Source: Bosea vaviloviae
GTDB taxonomy: Bacteria; Pseudomonadota; Alphaproteobacteria; Rhizobiales; Beijerinckiaceae
Direction of reading: 5' to 3'
DNA length: 64,000 nucleotides
NCBI RefSeq assembly: GCF_001741865.1
Contig: NZ_CP017147.1
Location: 2,905,001-2,969,000 of the forward strand
Position 1 is the first letter of the stretch, and the number at the start of each line of letters is the position of its first letter. Under the pieces are notes generated by a model. The model was not told where the DNA came from. It did not search any database and saw only the letters and a program-made list of their open reading frames with translations. A program made the translations under genes and the position numbers. Positions 1 to 8,561 of the stretch are shown one piece after another.

Positions 1-643
1 CGGCGAGCCGATCGTCGCCGACATGTAAGGTCCGCCCGGCATCGACCCCTTCCGCTGCGAGGACGGCATGGAAGAGCTCGCCACGCCGCTTGGTCAGGCC
101 GAGATCGGCACTGGAATAAATCCGGTCGAGTAGCTCTGGGCCATGAAGATGGCTGACCAACGCGTCGAGCACCGAAGTCGGCAGTCCGATGTCGCTGATC
201 GCGATGACGCGCCGGCCTTCTCCGCGGCAGCGGCGCAGCAGTGCTGCGAGTTGCAGGTTAGGGTGTAGCGACGCCTTTTCAATGTCGAGCTCGATCGCGA
301 GCCGCGCCTCGCACAGCGCCGCCATTCGCGTCTTCGGCAAGCCGAGAATGGCGAGCTGGCGCGCGATGACGTCGCGCAGCATGACCTCGCCGTCGTGCTC
401 CGCCATGTCGAGCGCGCGATAGGCCAGCCGCTGCGCCTCCAGACGGGCTTCGACCAGCCAGCGCTCCGAAACCGGCAGGCCCTGTTCGGCCAGCCTGCGA
501 GCGAATGTGCGCTCACCGCCGACGATACGAGCGCGCTCCGAGCGCAGCGTGCGCAACAGCAAGGTGTCGAACAGGTCGGTCGAGACCAGCTCGATCCCCT
601 CCAACAGCTCCGCCTCGTTTGGATGTGGCCAGCCCGGCATCAT
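1..643 (-). CDS. HAD-superfamily hydrolase, N-terminal part (runs off left edge)
   Basis: Reading leftward from an ATG at 643 (second ATG at 640; GGAG a few bases upstream) gives at least 214 open codons that continue past the window edge. The product shows HAD motifs in order: motif I STDLFDTLL near residues 21-29, with D23 the likely nucleophile and T27 at the usual +4 position; motif II around IAISD; a TKR lysine; and motif IV HVGDD close to the window edge. The family transfers or hydrolyses phosphate. The layout resembles the predicted hydrolases (COG5610 type) found with glycosyltransferases in polysaccharide clusters, and the divergent neighbours are an oxidoreductase and a GT4 enzyme. 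The substrate is not known. The C-terminus lies outside the window. Confidence 0.8.
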   Translation of the reverse strand, partial: MMPGWPHPNEAELLEGIELVSTDLFDTLLLRTLRSERARIVGGERTFARRLAEQGLPVSERWLVEARLEAQRLAYRALDMAEHDGEVMLRDVIARQLAILGLPKTRMAALCEARLAIELDIEKASLHPNLQLAALLRRCRGEGRRVIAISDIGLPTSVLDALVSHLHGPELLDRIYSSADLGLTKRRGELFHAVLAAEGVDAGRTLHVGDDRLA

Positions 644-905
644 ACGCTCCGTGCTCAGACGCAATGGTTGACGCTGTCGTGACGAGCCGACAGCTGCATG
701 CGAAAACGCATGCCTTACGCAGATGAAGCAGGGACCGTGCCAGTTCAGGATGGTTACTGCGGCCCATCGAGAGCGCGATTGCTTATTCTGATTGCATTCG
801 CCGCACGATTGAGCGGGAAAGGTCGCGGTGTGCCCGCGAGTTTTGCTTTCGGCTGATCTTGAGGGGGGCTAGCCTTCTTTCACACCCGATCAATGAGGCT
901 CGGCA
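644..905. promoter_or_regulatory. Divergent intergenic region with two stacked inverted repeats
   Basis: This gap separates the leftward HAD gene from the rightward oxidoreductase. It contains GCTGTCG/CGACAGC (673-694) and GCATGCG-AAAA-CGCATGC (696-713), two perfect 7-bp stems side by side just upstream of the HAD gene. They could be a regulator site or hairpins in a 5' leader. No convincing -35/-10 pair was recognised, and the function is inferred only from position. Confidence 0.35.
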
Positions 906-2255
906 ATGGAAGAGGTGATCCAGCAGATCGAGGATGCCGACAGCACGGCTGCCGAGCGCTGCGACGTCATTGTCCTGGGCGCGGGCGTCTCCGGCCTGGT
1001 CTCGGCCTCGGTGCTCGCACAGCAGGGCTGCAGGCGGATCGTCGTCATCGACGAATATCCGCACATCGGCGGCAATCACATCAACTGGTCGTCGGGTGAC
1101 TACACCTTCGACATCGGTAGCCTGATCTTCCAGGACGACTCGCCGCTGCTGCAGCATTTCCCGGAACTGCTGCCACTTTACGTGCCTATCCAGCCGCGCT
1201 GGGCAAGGCTGAATCCGCAGCGCCTCATCACCGCATATCCGATTTCGGTAAAGGACGACATCCTGCGCGCCGGGCCGCTCGAGGTCGCTCGCATCTTGGC
1301 ATCGGCGGCCTATGCCCGCCTTTTCAAACGGCGCATGCGCAACGCCCGCGAATTTGCCCGCCATTGGATTGGGGCCCGGCTGCTGCAGCGCTCGGGCCTC
1401 GACGCCTACATGACCCGATTCTACGGCATTGCTTCCGATCAGATCGGCATCGAACTGGCGCGCAAGCGCATGCAATGGATCAGCGAGCACGCTTCGCTGC
1501 GCGCCATGCTCGGCCGCCTGCGCCGAACGAAGCCGTCGCCGCCGAGCAATTGCCAGCTGGCCCGCCCGCGCGAAGGCTTCGAGGCGCTCTACGCCACTGC
1601 GGCCGCGACGCTATCGGCGCGTGGCGTCAGCTTCCTGATGGGGGCAAAGCTCGACCGGATCGAGAAACTCGACAATCGTTTCGTCCTGTTCCGCGAGGGG
1701 CGGGCGATCGTCGCCGATCGCGTCGTTTCGACGATTCCGATCCCGCAACTGCAGGCGCTCTGCAACCTGCCGGTCTCGCAGCAGCTCGAGACGATCACGC
1801 TGCTGGCGCTCTATTTCAGCTTCGACGGCGCGCGCGGATTCGATGAGGAGATCATCTACAATTTCTCCTATGACGGCGCCTGGAAGCGCCTGACGATGTA
1901 TTCCGATTTCTACGGTCGCGCGCAGGGGCGCGAGTATTTCGGCGTCGAGGTGATCGCCAACCATATCGGCAAGTCAGTCGCCCAGGCCGAGGCGGATTTC
2001 CGCGCGCATGTCGCGGCGAACGGACTCTTTTGTGGCGATCTCAGGCTCGAAGGCAGCCAACTCCTCGACAACGCCTATCCGATCTATCGCAATGGAGCAG
2101 ACGAGAGCGCTGCCGAAGCGGTCAAGGCCCTGAAAGCCTTCGGGATCGAATCCCTGGGGCGCCAGGGCGGTTTCAATTACCAGCCGACGGCAAGGGTCTC
2201 GACGATAGAGGCCGAAGCGGCGCTGCGGGGCGTTCCCGCGGTCTCGGCACAGTAA
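906..2255 (+). CDS. FAD/NAD(P)-binding oxidoreductase (protoporphyrinogen-oxidase/UDP-galactopyranose-mutase-like fold)
   Basis: The 449-residue protein begins, after about 20 residues, with a dinucleotide-binding motif VIVLGAGVSG and an acidic strand end (VVIDEYPHIGG), the typical FAD-binding start of the amine-oxidase/UGM-like group. The GGNHINW segment and the later GFEALYATAAATLSARGVSF stretch are like those of FAD-dependent sugar or carotenoid oxidoreductases. It precedes a GT4 glycosyltransferase (76 bp gap) and a GH16 enzyme on the same strand, so a role in modifying a nucleotide sugar or glycan precursor is plausible. The exact reaction is unknown. The start was chosen at the first ATG after a GAGG-containing leader. 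Confidence 0.8.
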   Translation: MEEVIQQIEDADSTAAERCDVIVLGAGVSGLVSASVLAQQGCRRIVVIDEYPHIGGNHINWSSGDYTFDIGSLIFQDDSPLLQHFPELLPLYVPIQPRWARLNPQRLITAYPISVKDDILRAGPLEVARILASAAYARLFKRRMRNAREFARHWIGARLLQRSGLDAYMTRFYGIASDQIGIELARKRMQWISEHASLRAMLGRLRRTKPSPPSNCQLARPREGFEALYATAAATLSARGVSFLMGAKLDRIEKLDNRFVLFREGRAIVADRVVSTIPIPQLQALCNLPVSQQLETITLLALYFSFDGARGFDEEIIYNFSYDGAWKRLTMYSDFYGRAQGREYFGVEVIANHIGKSVAQAEADFRAHVAANGLFCGDLRLEGSQLLDNAYPIYRNGADESAAEAVKALKAFGIESLGRQGGFNYQPTARVSTIEAEAALRGVPAVSAQ

Positions 2256-2331
2256 ATGCAGGGCCGTCGCGCCCAGCGGCGCAGAGGCGCGAGCGCAGGC
2301 GAGTTGGCGGTCCGAGCATCGTGATGGGCCC

Positions 2332-3426
2332 ATGCGTATCCTCCATTTGCTGAATCACACGACGCAGTCGAACGGCCATGTCCACGCGGCGGTCGACCTT
2401 GCCTGCGAGCAGAGCCGGCTCGGCCATATCGTCGCTGTGGCCAGCAGCGGTGGCGATTTCGATGCGCTGCTCGCCCGCAATGGCGTCAAGGTTTTCACGA
2501 TCGACCATCGGCGCAAGGCAGCGACACTGTTGCGGTCCGCCTGGGCGCTGCGGCGACTGGTCGGCAGGTTCAGCGCTGACATCATCCATGCCCATATGAT
2601 GACCAGCGCCGTGCTTGCCTGGCCGATCTGCAAGCTCGCCGGTATCCCGCTGGTCGCGACGGTTCACAATGAATTCGAGAAGAGCGCGATTCTTATGGGG
2701 CTCGGGACCCGTGTCATCGCGGTCAGCGCCGCGGTCGGCACATCGATGCGCCGGCGCGGCATCCCGGCCGCCAAGCTGCGCGTCATTCTCAACGGCACCA
2801 TCGGCTCGGCTCGCGTGGCAAACCGCGAGACCACGCCGATCGCGCTCGCCTCACCAAGCTTCCTCTTCGTCGGCGGGCTGCACCCGCGCAAGGGATTGGC
2901 CGATCTTTTCGTCGCCTTCGATCTGGTCCATCGCCGGCATCCGCAGGCGCGCCTGCACATCGTCGGCGATGGACCCTACGCGCAGACCTACCGCGACATG
3001 GTCGACGGTTTGTCCTGCCGCGAGGCCGTGCGCTTCGAAGGTAGCAAGGTCGATCCTTTCCCCTGGATGCGCGGCGCCGATATCTTTGTGTTGCCCTCTC
3101 ATGCCGATCCCGCGCCGCTTGTCCTGCCGGAGGCGAGGGAGGCGGGCTGCGCCATCGTAGCGACGCAGGTTGATGGCATTCCCGAATTGCTGGAGGGCGG
3201 GGAAGCGGGCGTGCTGGTTCCGGCCCGCGATCCCGATGCGCTTGCCGCTGCGCTGTCCGAGCTGATCGCAACCCCTGACGCGATCAGTCATTGGCGCGAG
3301 CGAAGCCAGTTCCGGATCGACCATCTGAGGATCGCCCGCGTCGCCCGCGAGACGCTCGACCTCTACGACGAGGCGGTCGTGCAGCTCGGCCGGAGGGCCG
3401 GCTCGGCGCTGCCCCATACGAATTGA
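2332..3426 (+). CDS. Glycosyltransferase family 4 (GT-B fold)
   Basis: This 364-residue protein has the two Rossmann halves of a GT-B enzyme. The N-terminal half has MRILHLLNH and ADIIHAHMM; the C-terminal half has FLFVGGLHPRKGL and LHIVGDGPY, followed by DIFVLPSHADPAPLVLPEAREAG. That last stretch is the donor-binding region with the family's conserved acidic residues. No signal peptide is present, so it acts on the cytoplasmic face, transferring a sugar from a nucleotide donor to a glycan or lipid acceptor. It is in line with the upstream oxidoreductase and the downstream GH16 gene, consistent with an exopolysaccharide operon. Donor and acceptor cannot be read from sequence. Confidence 0.88.
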   Translation: MRILHLLNHTTQSNGHVHAAVDLACEQSRLGHIVAVASSGGDFDALLARNGVKVFTIDHRRKAATLLRSAWALRRLVGRFSADIIHAHMMTSAVLAWPICKLAGIPLVATVHNEFEKSAILMGLGTRVIAVSAAVGTSMRRRGIPAAKLRVILNGTIGSARVANRETTPIALASPSFLFVGGLHPRKGLADLFVAFDLVHRRHPQARLHIVGDGPYAQTYRDMVDGLSCREAVRFEGSKVDPFPWMRGADIFVLPSHADPAPLVLPEAREAGCAIVATQVDGIPELLEGGEAGVLVPARDPDALAAALSELIATPDAISHWRERSQFRIDHLRIARVARETLDLYDEAVVQLGRRAGSALPHTN

Positions 3427-3476
3427 AGACGCGGGAGCTGCTTGCGGCAGTCCTGGCAGCCACATGGAGATGAGCG

Positions 3477-4409
3477 ATGCCGATCATGCCGTCTCGCCGG
3501 ATGTTCCTGCGCGCAGCCGCGGCTCTCGCGACAGCGGCAGGCGCCCGTCCCATTTCGGCGGACGCACAGCAGAATGCGCCGGATCCGACGCTCGGCCGCA
3601 CGCTCGTCTTCGATGAATCCTTCGCCAGCCTCGATCCGGCCATCTGGCAGGCCGGCCCCAAGGCGACCACCCATGAACCTGGATTCTATGGTCGCTCGGC
3701 CTTCAGTCGGCGCGGCGGCGAGGAGGGTTTCGACCCCTATGCGATCGTCGCCGATCCGCTTGCCTCCGGAGGTCACGCCCTCGAGATTTCGGCCCGCTAT
3801 CTCGGGCGGACGATGAACGTGCCGGCCTATTACGGCAACGCGCTGCCGGAGTTCCAGTGGATTTCCGGCAATCTCCAGACGGCACGCAGGGACGGCACCA
3901 TCCTGCGAGGCTGGCGTAACGGCTATTTCGAGGCGCGGATGTGGTTCCCGGCGCATCCGCTGAGCTTCCCGGCCTTCTGGCTGATGAACGGCCGCAGCAT
4001 CCTCTTCCCGAAGACCAGCGTCGAAATCGACATCGTCGAGCACAAGGGCTGGGAGCATAGGCTGTACGGCGCCTATCTGCACGAATGGGGGCAGCCCGGC
4101 GAGCGGCACGAGGGGGTCGGCGTCCCCACGGAGGTCGATCTCACCAGCGGCTATTTCCGCTATGGCGGGCTGATCGACGGTGATCGTTGCGTGCTCTATT
4201 TCGAGCGCAAGCCGATCCGTGATCCGAAGACCGGCGCCGCGCTCGAGTGGCGGATCGGGCGTGCGAGCGAGATCGATGCGCAGGGCGACGTTTTTTGGCC
4301 CCTGATTACGCTCGCCTTGCGATCCGACGTCCCATTTCCGCAGCCACTCAGACCAGAAGATCAGCAGGCTCGGCTGCGGGTCGACTATGTCCGTGTCTAC
4401 GGTAGCTAA
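3477..4409 (+). CDS. Exported glycoside hydrolase family 16 enzyme
   Basis: The 310-residue product starts with a Tat-like signal (SRRMFLRAAAALATAAGARP, ending near ADA-Q at about residue 31), so the mature enzyme is probably periplasmic or secreted. The GH16 catalytic motif E-I-D-I-V-E is at residues 183-188, with E183 as nucleophile, D185 as helper and E188 as acid/base. The beta-jelly-roll segments YFEARMWFPA and SFPAFWLMNG precede it. GH16 enzymes cleave beta-1,3/1,4-glucans or related galactans, and in exopolysaccharide clusters they trim chain length. It follows the GT4 gene by 50 bp and is probably co-transcribed with it. Confidence 0.88.
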   Translation: MPIMPSRRMFLRAAAALATAAGARPISADAQQNAPDPTLGRTLVFDESFASLDPAIWQAGPKATTHEPGFYGRSAFSRRGGEEGFDPYAIVADPLASGGHALEISARYLGRTMNVPAYYGNALPEFQWISGNLQTARRDGTILRGWRNGYFEARMWFPAHPLSFPAFWLMNGRSILFPKTSVEIDIVEHKGWEHRLYGAYLHEWGQPGERHEGVGVPTEVDLTSGYFRYGGLIDGDRCVLYFERKPIRDPKTGAALEWRIGRASEIDAQGDVFWPLITLALRSDVPFPQPLRPEDQQARLRVDYVRVYGS

Positions 4410-4704
4410 CTGGATTGCCCAGCCAATGTCCGCTTTCGGGCGGACACGGAACCTCGGCAAGTGCGAAGACCTCACCTCAAGATTTGCAGGGCCTTTCCGT
4501 CTCCTGGAAGCCTTGGCCGGGCCCCCAATCGCGCCGCAACTCCTATGCCGATCGAAGGATGCTCCAGGAGGCTCCCGTGCAAGCTGGAACGCCTTCGAGA
4601 CTAAGCCCGCAGCGCTCCTCAGGATGAGGGCTGGCGTTTCCAAACCGGCTCTTGGATGCAAACCGGCTCTTGGATGAAAGCAGGATCGATGCGAAAATCG
4701 GTTC
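4410..4704. other. Intergenic region rich in repeats
   Basis: No gene is supported in this stretch. It holds a perfect two-copy 18-bp tandem repeat (4641-4676), the left part of a dispersed palindrome (4679-4724), and a CCTCAGGATGAGGG-type motif (about 4616-4630) that looks like another dispersed repeat. Confidence 0.6.
4641..4676. repeat. Tandem repeat, 18 bp x 2
   Basis: CAAACCGGCTCTTGGATG occurs twice head-to-tail without a mismatch. It lies just beyond the 3' end of the leftward YHS gene and directly beside the dispersed palindrome. It contains CTTG, as do most tandem arrays in this window. Confidence 0.95.
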
Positions 4705-4724
4705 TCAGTTTTTCGCGTCCTGCT
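4679..4724. repeat. Dispersed palindromic repeat, copy 1 (GCAGGAT...GCGAAAA / TTTTTCGC...TCCTGC)
   Basis: The segment has near-perfect inverted arms AGCAGGATCGATGCGAAAA and TTTTTCGCGTCCTGCT around TCGGTTCTCAG. A second copy is at 38147-38191. The right arm overlaps the 3' end of the YHS gene, so the last codons of that gene (EQDAKN plus stop) come from the repeat. It may act as a transcript-end hairpin. Confidence 0.85.
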
Positions 4725-5181
4725 CCAGCTTTGGCCAGTTGGCGTCGGCCCGGGCGATGTAGGTCTGTGTTTTTGCCAGCCAGGTCTTGCGGACGCCGAG
4801 GTCGTAGTTGAGGTAGAGCCTGCCATTCACGATCGACCAGGCCTCGGGCTCGATCTTGACGAGATAGCCCCGCGAGGTGCCATAGGCGCAAAAGCCGCCA
4901 TAGGCCGGCAGGTAGCGCTGCGGATCGGCCTCGAACAGGGCCTTGTGCTCGGCGCTGGCGAAGCGCCAGGTGGCACCGCCATGGCTCGCCGAGAATTCCG
5001 GCTTGCCGAGGCGCGGGGCGCCATTGCGGAAATAGGCGACGGGATCATAGCCGCGGATCGCGATGCCATCGCTTGAGCCCAGCGTATTGACCGACTGGCC
5101 GGCATCGGCCCAGCTGCCGGTTGTCGCCAACGGCACCACTGCAAGGCCGAGCAGTCGAATGAAATTGCGCCTGTCGAGCAT
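4705..5181 (-). CDS. YHS domain protein with export signal
   Basis: This 158-residue protein begins with a Tat/Sec-like leader (DRRNFIRLLGLAVVPLATTGSWA) and then carries the YHS pattern: AIRGYDPVAYF, ATWRFASAEHKALFEADPQRYLPAYGGFCAYGTSRG. YHS domains are found in metal-handling and redox proteins, and this small exported version is common in proteobacteria without an assigned role. It is 26 bp downstream of a small membrane-protein gene on the same strand, suggesting co-transcription. The extreme C-terminus is encoded by a dispersed repeat, so it is probably not functional sequence. Confidence 0.8.
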   Translation of the reverse strand: MLDRRNFIRLLGLAVVPLATTGSWADAGQSVNTLGSSDGIAIRGYDPVAYFRNGAPRLGKPEFSASHGGATWRFASAEHKALFEADPQRYLPAYGGFCAYGTSRGYLVKIEPEAWSIVNGRLYLNYDLGVRKTWLAKTQTYIARADANWPKLEQDAKN

Positions 5182-5207
5182 GGCGTCTCTCCCTGTCCTG
5201 CCGGTGT

Positions 5208-5693
5208 TCAGGCCCTGCGCGCTTCCAGCGCCTCGAAGACATAGGCCGCGAGGTAGCCGTAGATCGCGTGGCCAATGAGGCTCATGACGGAGAGGCGCGG
5301 CACGTCGTTGAGCAGGACATGCTGGCCGGCAAGCGGCGCGAAGAAGCCGAGCGCTATGAAATAGGTGATCACGCCCCAGATCCAGCCATCGGCCGGCATG
5401 CCGAAGCTCTTCACCCAGCGGGTCAGCCCGTAATAGCCGAGCGGGTAGAGCAGGAAGCCGGTGGTGAAGTGCAGCAGCTTGGCCGCCGGCGTCGAGATGG
5501 TGAGGCCGAGCTGATGCGCGAAGAGCGACTTGACCAGCTCCGGCGGCTCCAGCGGATATTCGGCGAACCAGGCGGTCGGCACGGCCGAGAACAGCTCCCA
5601 GAAGCCGAGTGCGGCAAAGCCGCCGAGAGCAAGGTTGAGGACGGTGCGCGTCGAAGGCAGGGCAAAGTCGCGGGTCATGATGGCGGTGGTCAT
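5208..5693 (-). CDS. Small integral membrane protein of unknown function
   Basis: From ATG 5693 the product has 161 residues and about four hydrophobic segments (FAALGFWELFSAVPTAW, LLHFTTGFLLYPLGYYG, GVITYFIALGFFAPLAG, LIGHAIYGYLAAYVFEAL). An in-frame upstream ATG at 5765 would add a PLGPLEPLG-type tail encoded by a degenerate tandem repeat, so the shorter start is preferred. It sits between the TTC38-like gene and the YHS gene, all leftward. I do not recognise a characterised family. Its pairing with an exported YHS protein hints at a shared membrane/periplasm role, which is inference only. Confidence 0.7.
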   Translation of the reverse strand: MTTAIMTRDFALPSTRTVLNLALGGFAALGFWELFSAVPTAWFAEYPLEPPELVKSLFAHQLGLTISTPAAKLLHFTTGFLLYPLGYYGLTRWVKSFGMPADGWIWGVITYFIALGFFAPLAGQHVLLNDVPRLSVMSLIGHAIYGYLAAYVFEALEARRA

Positions 5694-5716
5694 GGCATGG
5701 GGTCCTGTCGTCAGGG

Positions 5717-5752
5717 ATCCAAGGGGTTCAAGAGGTCCAAGGGGGGCCAAGG
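5717..5752. repeat. Degenerate tandem repeat, about 9 bp x 4 (GGTCCAAGG-like)
   Basis: Successive units GATCCAAGG, GGTTCAAGA, GGTCCAAGG and GGGGCCAAG lie just upstream of the membrane-protein start and overlap the intergenic junction with the TTC38-like gene. Every unit contains CAAG. Confidence 0.85.
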
Positions 5753-5754
5753 GA

Positions 5755-7155
5755 TCAATGAGCAATGGCGAGGGGTGTCGCGGCGATAGCGAGTGCTGCG
5801 GTCCGGCTCGATGGCCGCTGCCGCAGCTGCACCAGCCTGCGGGCGGCGTAGAGGTTCAAACCGCCGCGCCGGGCGAGGCGTTCGCCGAGGACCTGGTTGG
5901 CTCGGTCATGGCAGCCGGAGCGGATCAGGCTTTCGATATGGGCTTGCTCGAACAGGTCGCGCTGGGCGTGGCTGCCGCCGATGGCGACAAGCCCGTTGCG
6001 GGCGCAGCCGAGCAGGCGGGAGGCCTCGGCATAGTCGCCCTCATGGAAGGCGATCAGGCCGAAAGCCGCGAGCGCGCCGTTGCGGGCGGCTTCGCGCCGT
6101 TCGCCGCTCGAATGGGCATGGCAATCCTCGACCAGCCCGCGCGCGATGGTTTCGGCCGCGTCATGCTGGCCGGCGCCGAGCAGCGCGAGCGCGTAGTGCA
6201 GGTCGGCGAAGACGAGGCGGCCGTCATGAACGCGGCCTTCGGCCTTGGCTGCGAGCTCCTCCCAGCGTGAGCCGACATCGACACCGGCATAGTCGAGCCT
6301 GGCCAGCAGCGAGGCGCCGTTGGCGATGTCGCGGTAATCGTCGGTCTGCTCGCCGCGGATGTCTTCGTCATAAAGGCGCAGCACTTCGGCAGTCTCGCCG
6401 CGCTCCAGCCGGAACAGAGCGAGGTGCCAGACGATATGGAAGCGCAGATTGTTGGCATGAGCCCAGTTGCGGCTGTCGCCGAGCCAGGCGACGCCTTCCT
6501 CAGTGCGGCCGGTCATCTCCAGCACATGCGCCACGGCATGGCGGCCCCAGGCGTCGCGCGGGCTCAAGGCGACCGCGCGACGCCCAGCGCGCTCGGCCTC
6601 GGCATAGAAGCCCTGCTCTTCGAGCGCGAAAGCGTAGCAGCCATTGACATAGCCGCTGAGCGGATGGCTCTCCGCGAAGCCGGGCACGACGCGGCGCAGG
6701 CTCGCGAGCATCTCGGCCTGGTCGCCGAGCATGAAGCGCAGGCCATGCGAGAGCTTCAGCGCCAGCACGTCGAACGGATGGCTGTCGAGGATGGCCTCCA
6801 GGCGTTGCGCCGCCTGGCGTGGCGCGTCTGCGAGCCAGAGCGCCAGCGCCTCGGTGACCATGCGCTCGCGCCGCGTCGCCTGGCGCTGCACCATGGCGGT
6901 TTGGGCCTTCGCCAGGCAGTCACGGGCCGCACCGAGCAGTTCGGGCCGCGCCAGCGAGAGCAGCATCAGGCCCTTGGCTGCATGGGCGAGCGCGAAACCG
7001 GGATCGGCGTCGAGGGTGCGAGCGAGATGCTCGGGCGTCGCCGCGGCATGCGCCAGCAGGGCCTCCAGCGTGTCGTTCCAGGCCAGCCGGGCAGCGTCGT
7101 TCGCGACGGTGATGCGGTCGCCCGAAAGGTCATGACAGGAGAGATCGTGATACAT
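5755..7155 (-). CDS. TTC38-like tetratricopeptide repeat protein
   Basis: The 466-residue protein is all-helical with TPR-type pairs (LARTLDADPGFALAHAAKGLML; YAEAERAGRRAVALSPRDAWGRHAVAHVLEMTGR). Its length, its HAVAHVLEMTGR motif and its FHIVWHLALFRLERG segment match the tetratricopeptide repeat protein 38 family, which is about 460 residues long. The family has no defined enzyme activity and is expected to be a cytoplasmic scaffold. The start at 7155 follows GGAG at a good distance. The N-terminus contains a degenerate 15-bp duplication (YHDLSCHDLS). It is followed closely by the membrane and YHS genes. Confidence 0.8.
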   Translation of the reverse strand: MYHDLSCHDLSGDRITVANDAARLAWNDTLEALLAHAAATPEHLARTLDADPGFALAHAAKGLMLLSLARPELLGAARDCLAKAQTAMVQRQATRRERMVTEALALWLADAPRQAAQRLEAILDSHPFDVLALKLSHGLRFMLGDQAEMLASLRRVVPGFAESHPLSGYVNGCYAFALEEQGFYAEAERAGRRAVALSPRDAWGRHAVAHVLEMTGRTEEGVAWLGDSRNWAHANNLRFHIVWHLALFRLERGETAEVLRLYDEDIRGEQTDDYRDIANGASLLARLDYAGVDVGSRWEELAAKAEGRVHDGRLVFADLHYALALLGAGQHDAAETIARGLVEDCHAHSSGERREAARNGALAAFGLIAFHEGDYAEASRLLGCARNGLVAIGGSHAQRDLFEQAHIESLIRSGCHDRANQVLGERLARRGGLNLYAARRLVQLRQRPSSRTAALAIAATPLAIAH

Positions 7156-7226
7156 AAGGCTGCTCCATTGCCGCGCCCGAACAGGGCGCTCATCGGGGAG
7201 TTCGCAGGCGGCCGTTCAAACGCAGA

Positions 7227-8489
7227 TCAACTCGCTTCACGGACCCGTGTTGGCAGGCCCGCGGCCGGCTCGTCCCGCCGCAATGGCTCTGGCTTGGGCT
7301 CTGGCTTGGGCTCCCGCTTCGGCTCCGGCTTGGGCGCCGGCCCGGCCCAGGGCAGGCTCTTGAACCAGCCGACGATGACGGCGACAGCGAGGATCAGCGC
7401 GAAGCCTGCAAGGTTGAGCAGCGCGACGCTGGCCTCGCCGCGCCCCAGCCAGTCGGCGGCCGTGCCGGCGAGGCGCGCCAGCACGACGCTGGCGAGGAAA
7501 GTCGCCAGCGACTGCCGGCCGATCAGGATCAGGAGATGGCCCGCGCCGCTGTCGAGCCGCTGGCGCCAGGGGTCGATCAGGCTCAGCACGAGATAGGCCA
7601 GAGCCAGGAAGTGCAGCACGCGCAGGATATGCAGGTTGCTCTTCTCGGCTTCGGGGATGATCAGCTCGCGCAGGGCCTGTGCTGCGGGCCAATGCTCCAG
7701 GATGCCCCAGAAGGAGAGCGGCACGCAGAGCAGGACGAAGCCGGCGGCGGCCAGCATCAGCCGCCTATCGCCGAGCCGCGGTGTCGGCAGCCATTTCATG
7801 CCGATGAAGAAGCCGATGAAGAAGACGAGCTGCCAGGCGAAGGGGTTGAGGAACCAGCCGGCTCCGTTCCAGGGATTGCCGGGCAGGTTGAGACCCTCGC
7901 TCCAGACCATCGCGTAGAGCAGTCCGGCCATCAGGAAGGGCAGGGCGGCGTGGAGGCGCCGGAGCGCCATCGCGACCGGCACCAGCGCCAGGATGACGAG
8001 GTACATCGGCAGGATGTCGAGATAGTCGGGTTGCCAGGTCAGGGTGGCCAGGCCGAAGAGCGCGGTCTCCGCCTCGCTCAGCAGCGGCGGGAATTGCCTG
8101 GCGAGCTCGGCCAGGCCGAAGGCGCGGTCGAACAGGCCTGCGAGCGCGATCAGCGCCAGCACGAGGCCGAGCTGCGCCCAATAGACCTGCCAGATCCGGT
8201 AGGCGATGCGCGCCGTGCCGAGCAGGAGGCCGCGCCGGACGAAGACGCTGCCGAAGGCGAGCGCACTGGCGATGCCGGAACAGAAGACGAAGAGCTCCGC
8301 GCCGGAGGAAAAGCCGAAGCGCGCCGGGATGAAGGCGTTCCAGCTGTTCTCCGGCAGATGGGCCACGAAGATGATCAGCATGGTCAGGCCGCGGAAGAAG
8401 TCGAGCCGCTCGTCGCGCGGCCGCTTCGTCCCGCGCAGGGAGGGCCCGGTGGCGTTGGCGCTGTCTGGCGAAGTCGTCGGTCGGCTCAT
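7227..8489 (-). CDS. opgC: OpgC-type membrane acyltransferase (osmoregulated periplasmic glucan modification)
   Basis: This 420-residue polytopic protein has about ten membrane segments and opens with the OpgC-like RDERLDFFRGLTMLIIFVAHLP. OpgC transfers succinyl groups to osmoregulated periplasmic glucans. The start at 8489 has a GGAG ribosome site. The C-terminal cytoplasmic tail is an expanded Pro/Glu/Lys repeat (KPEP units) encoded by a four-copy 12-bp array at 7285-7332. No opgG/opgH genes are in the window. The family assignment is good; the exact substituent is inferred. Confidence 0.8.
   Translation of the reverse strand: MSRPTTSPDSANATGPSLRGTKRPRDERLDFFRGLTMLIIFVAHLPENSWNAFIPARFGFSSGAELFVFCSGIASALAFGSVFVRRGLLLGTARIAYRIWQVYWAQLGLVLALIALAGLFDRAFGLAELARQFPPLLSEAETALFGLATLTWQPDYLDILPMYLVILALVPVAMALRRLHAALPFLMAGLLYAMVWSEGLNLPGNPWNGAGWFLNPFAWQLVFFIGFFIGMKWLPTPRLGDRRLMLAAAGFVLLCVPLSFWGILEHWPAAQALRELIIPEAEKSNLHILRVLHFLALAYLVLSLIDPWRQRLDSGAGHLLILIGRQSLATFLASVVLARLAGTAADWLGRGEASVALLNLAGFALILAVAVIVGWFKSLPWAGPAPKPEPKREPKPEPKPEPLRRDEPAAGLPTRVREAS
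7285..7332. repeat. In-frame tandem repeat, 12 bp x 4, in the opgC 3' end
   Basis: Units GGCTCTGGCTTG (two copies), GGCTCCCGCTTC and GGCTCCGGCTTG run head-to-tail. Leftward they encode the K-P-E-P repeats of the OpgC C-terminal tail. Three of four units contain CTTG. Confidence 0.9.
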
Positions 8490-8561
8490 GCAGGGTCTCC
8501 GGCGGGCCGCGTCAGTGGCTGCACGAGAGAGATCGCGCCAGCCGGCGCTGCGGTTACATCT

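Noticed and set aside
783..1490. Leftward 235-codon frame opposite the FAD oxidoreductase
   Set aside because: Antisense shadow; the rightward frame has the dinucleotide-binding motif and a family-like length.
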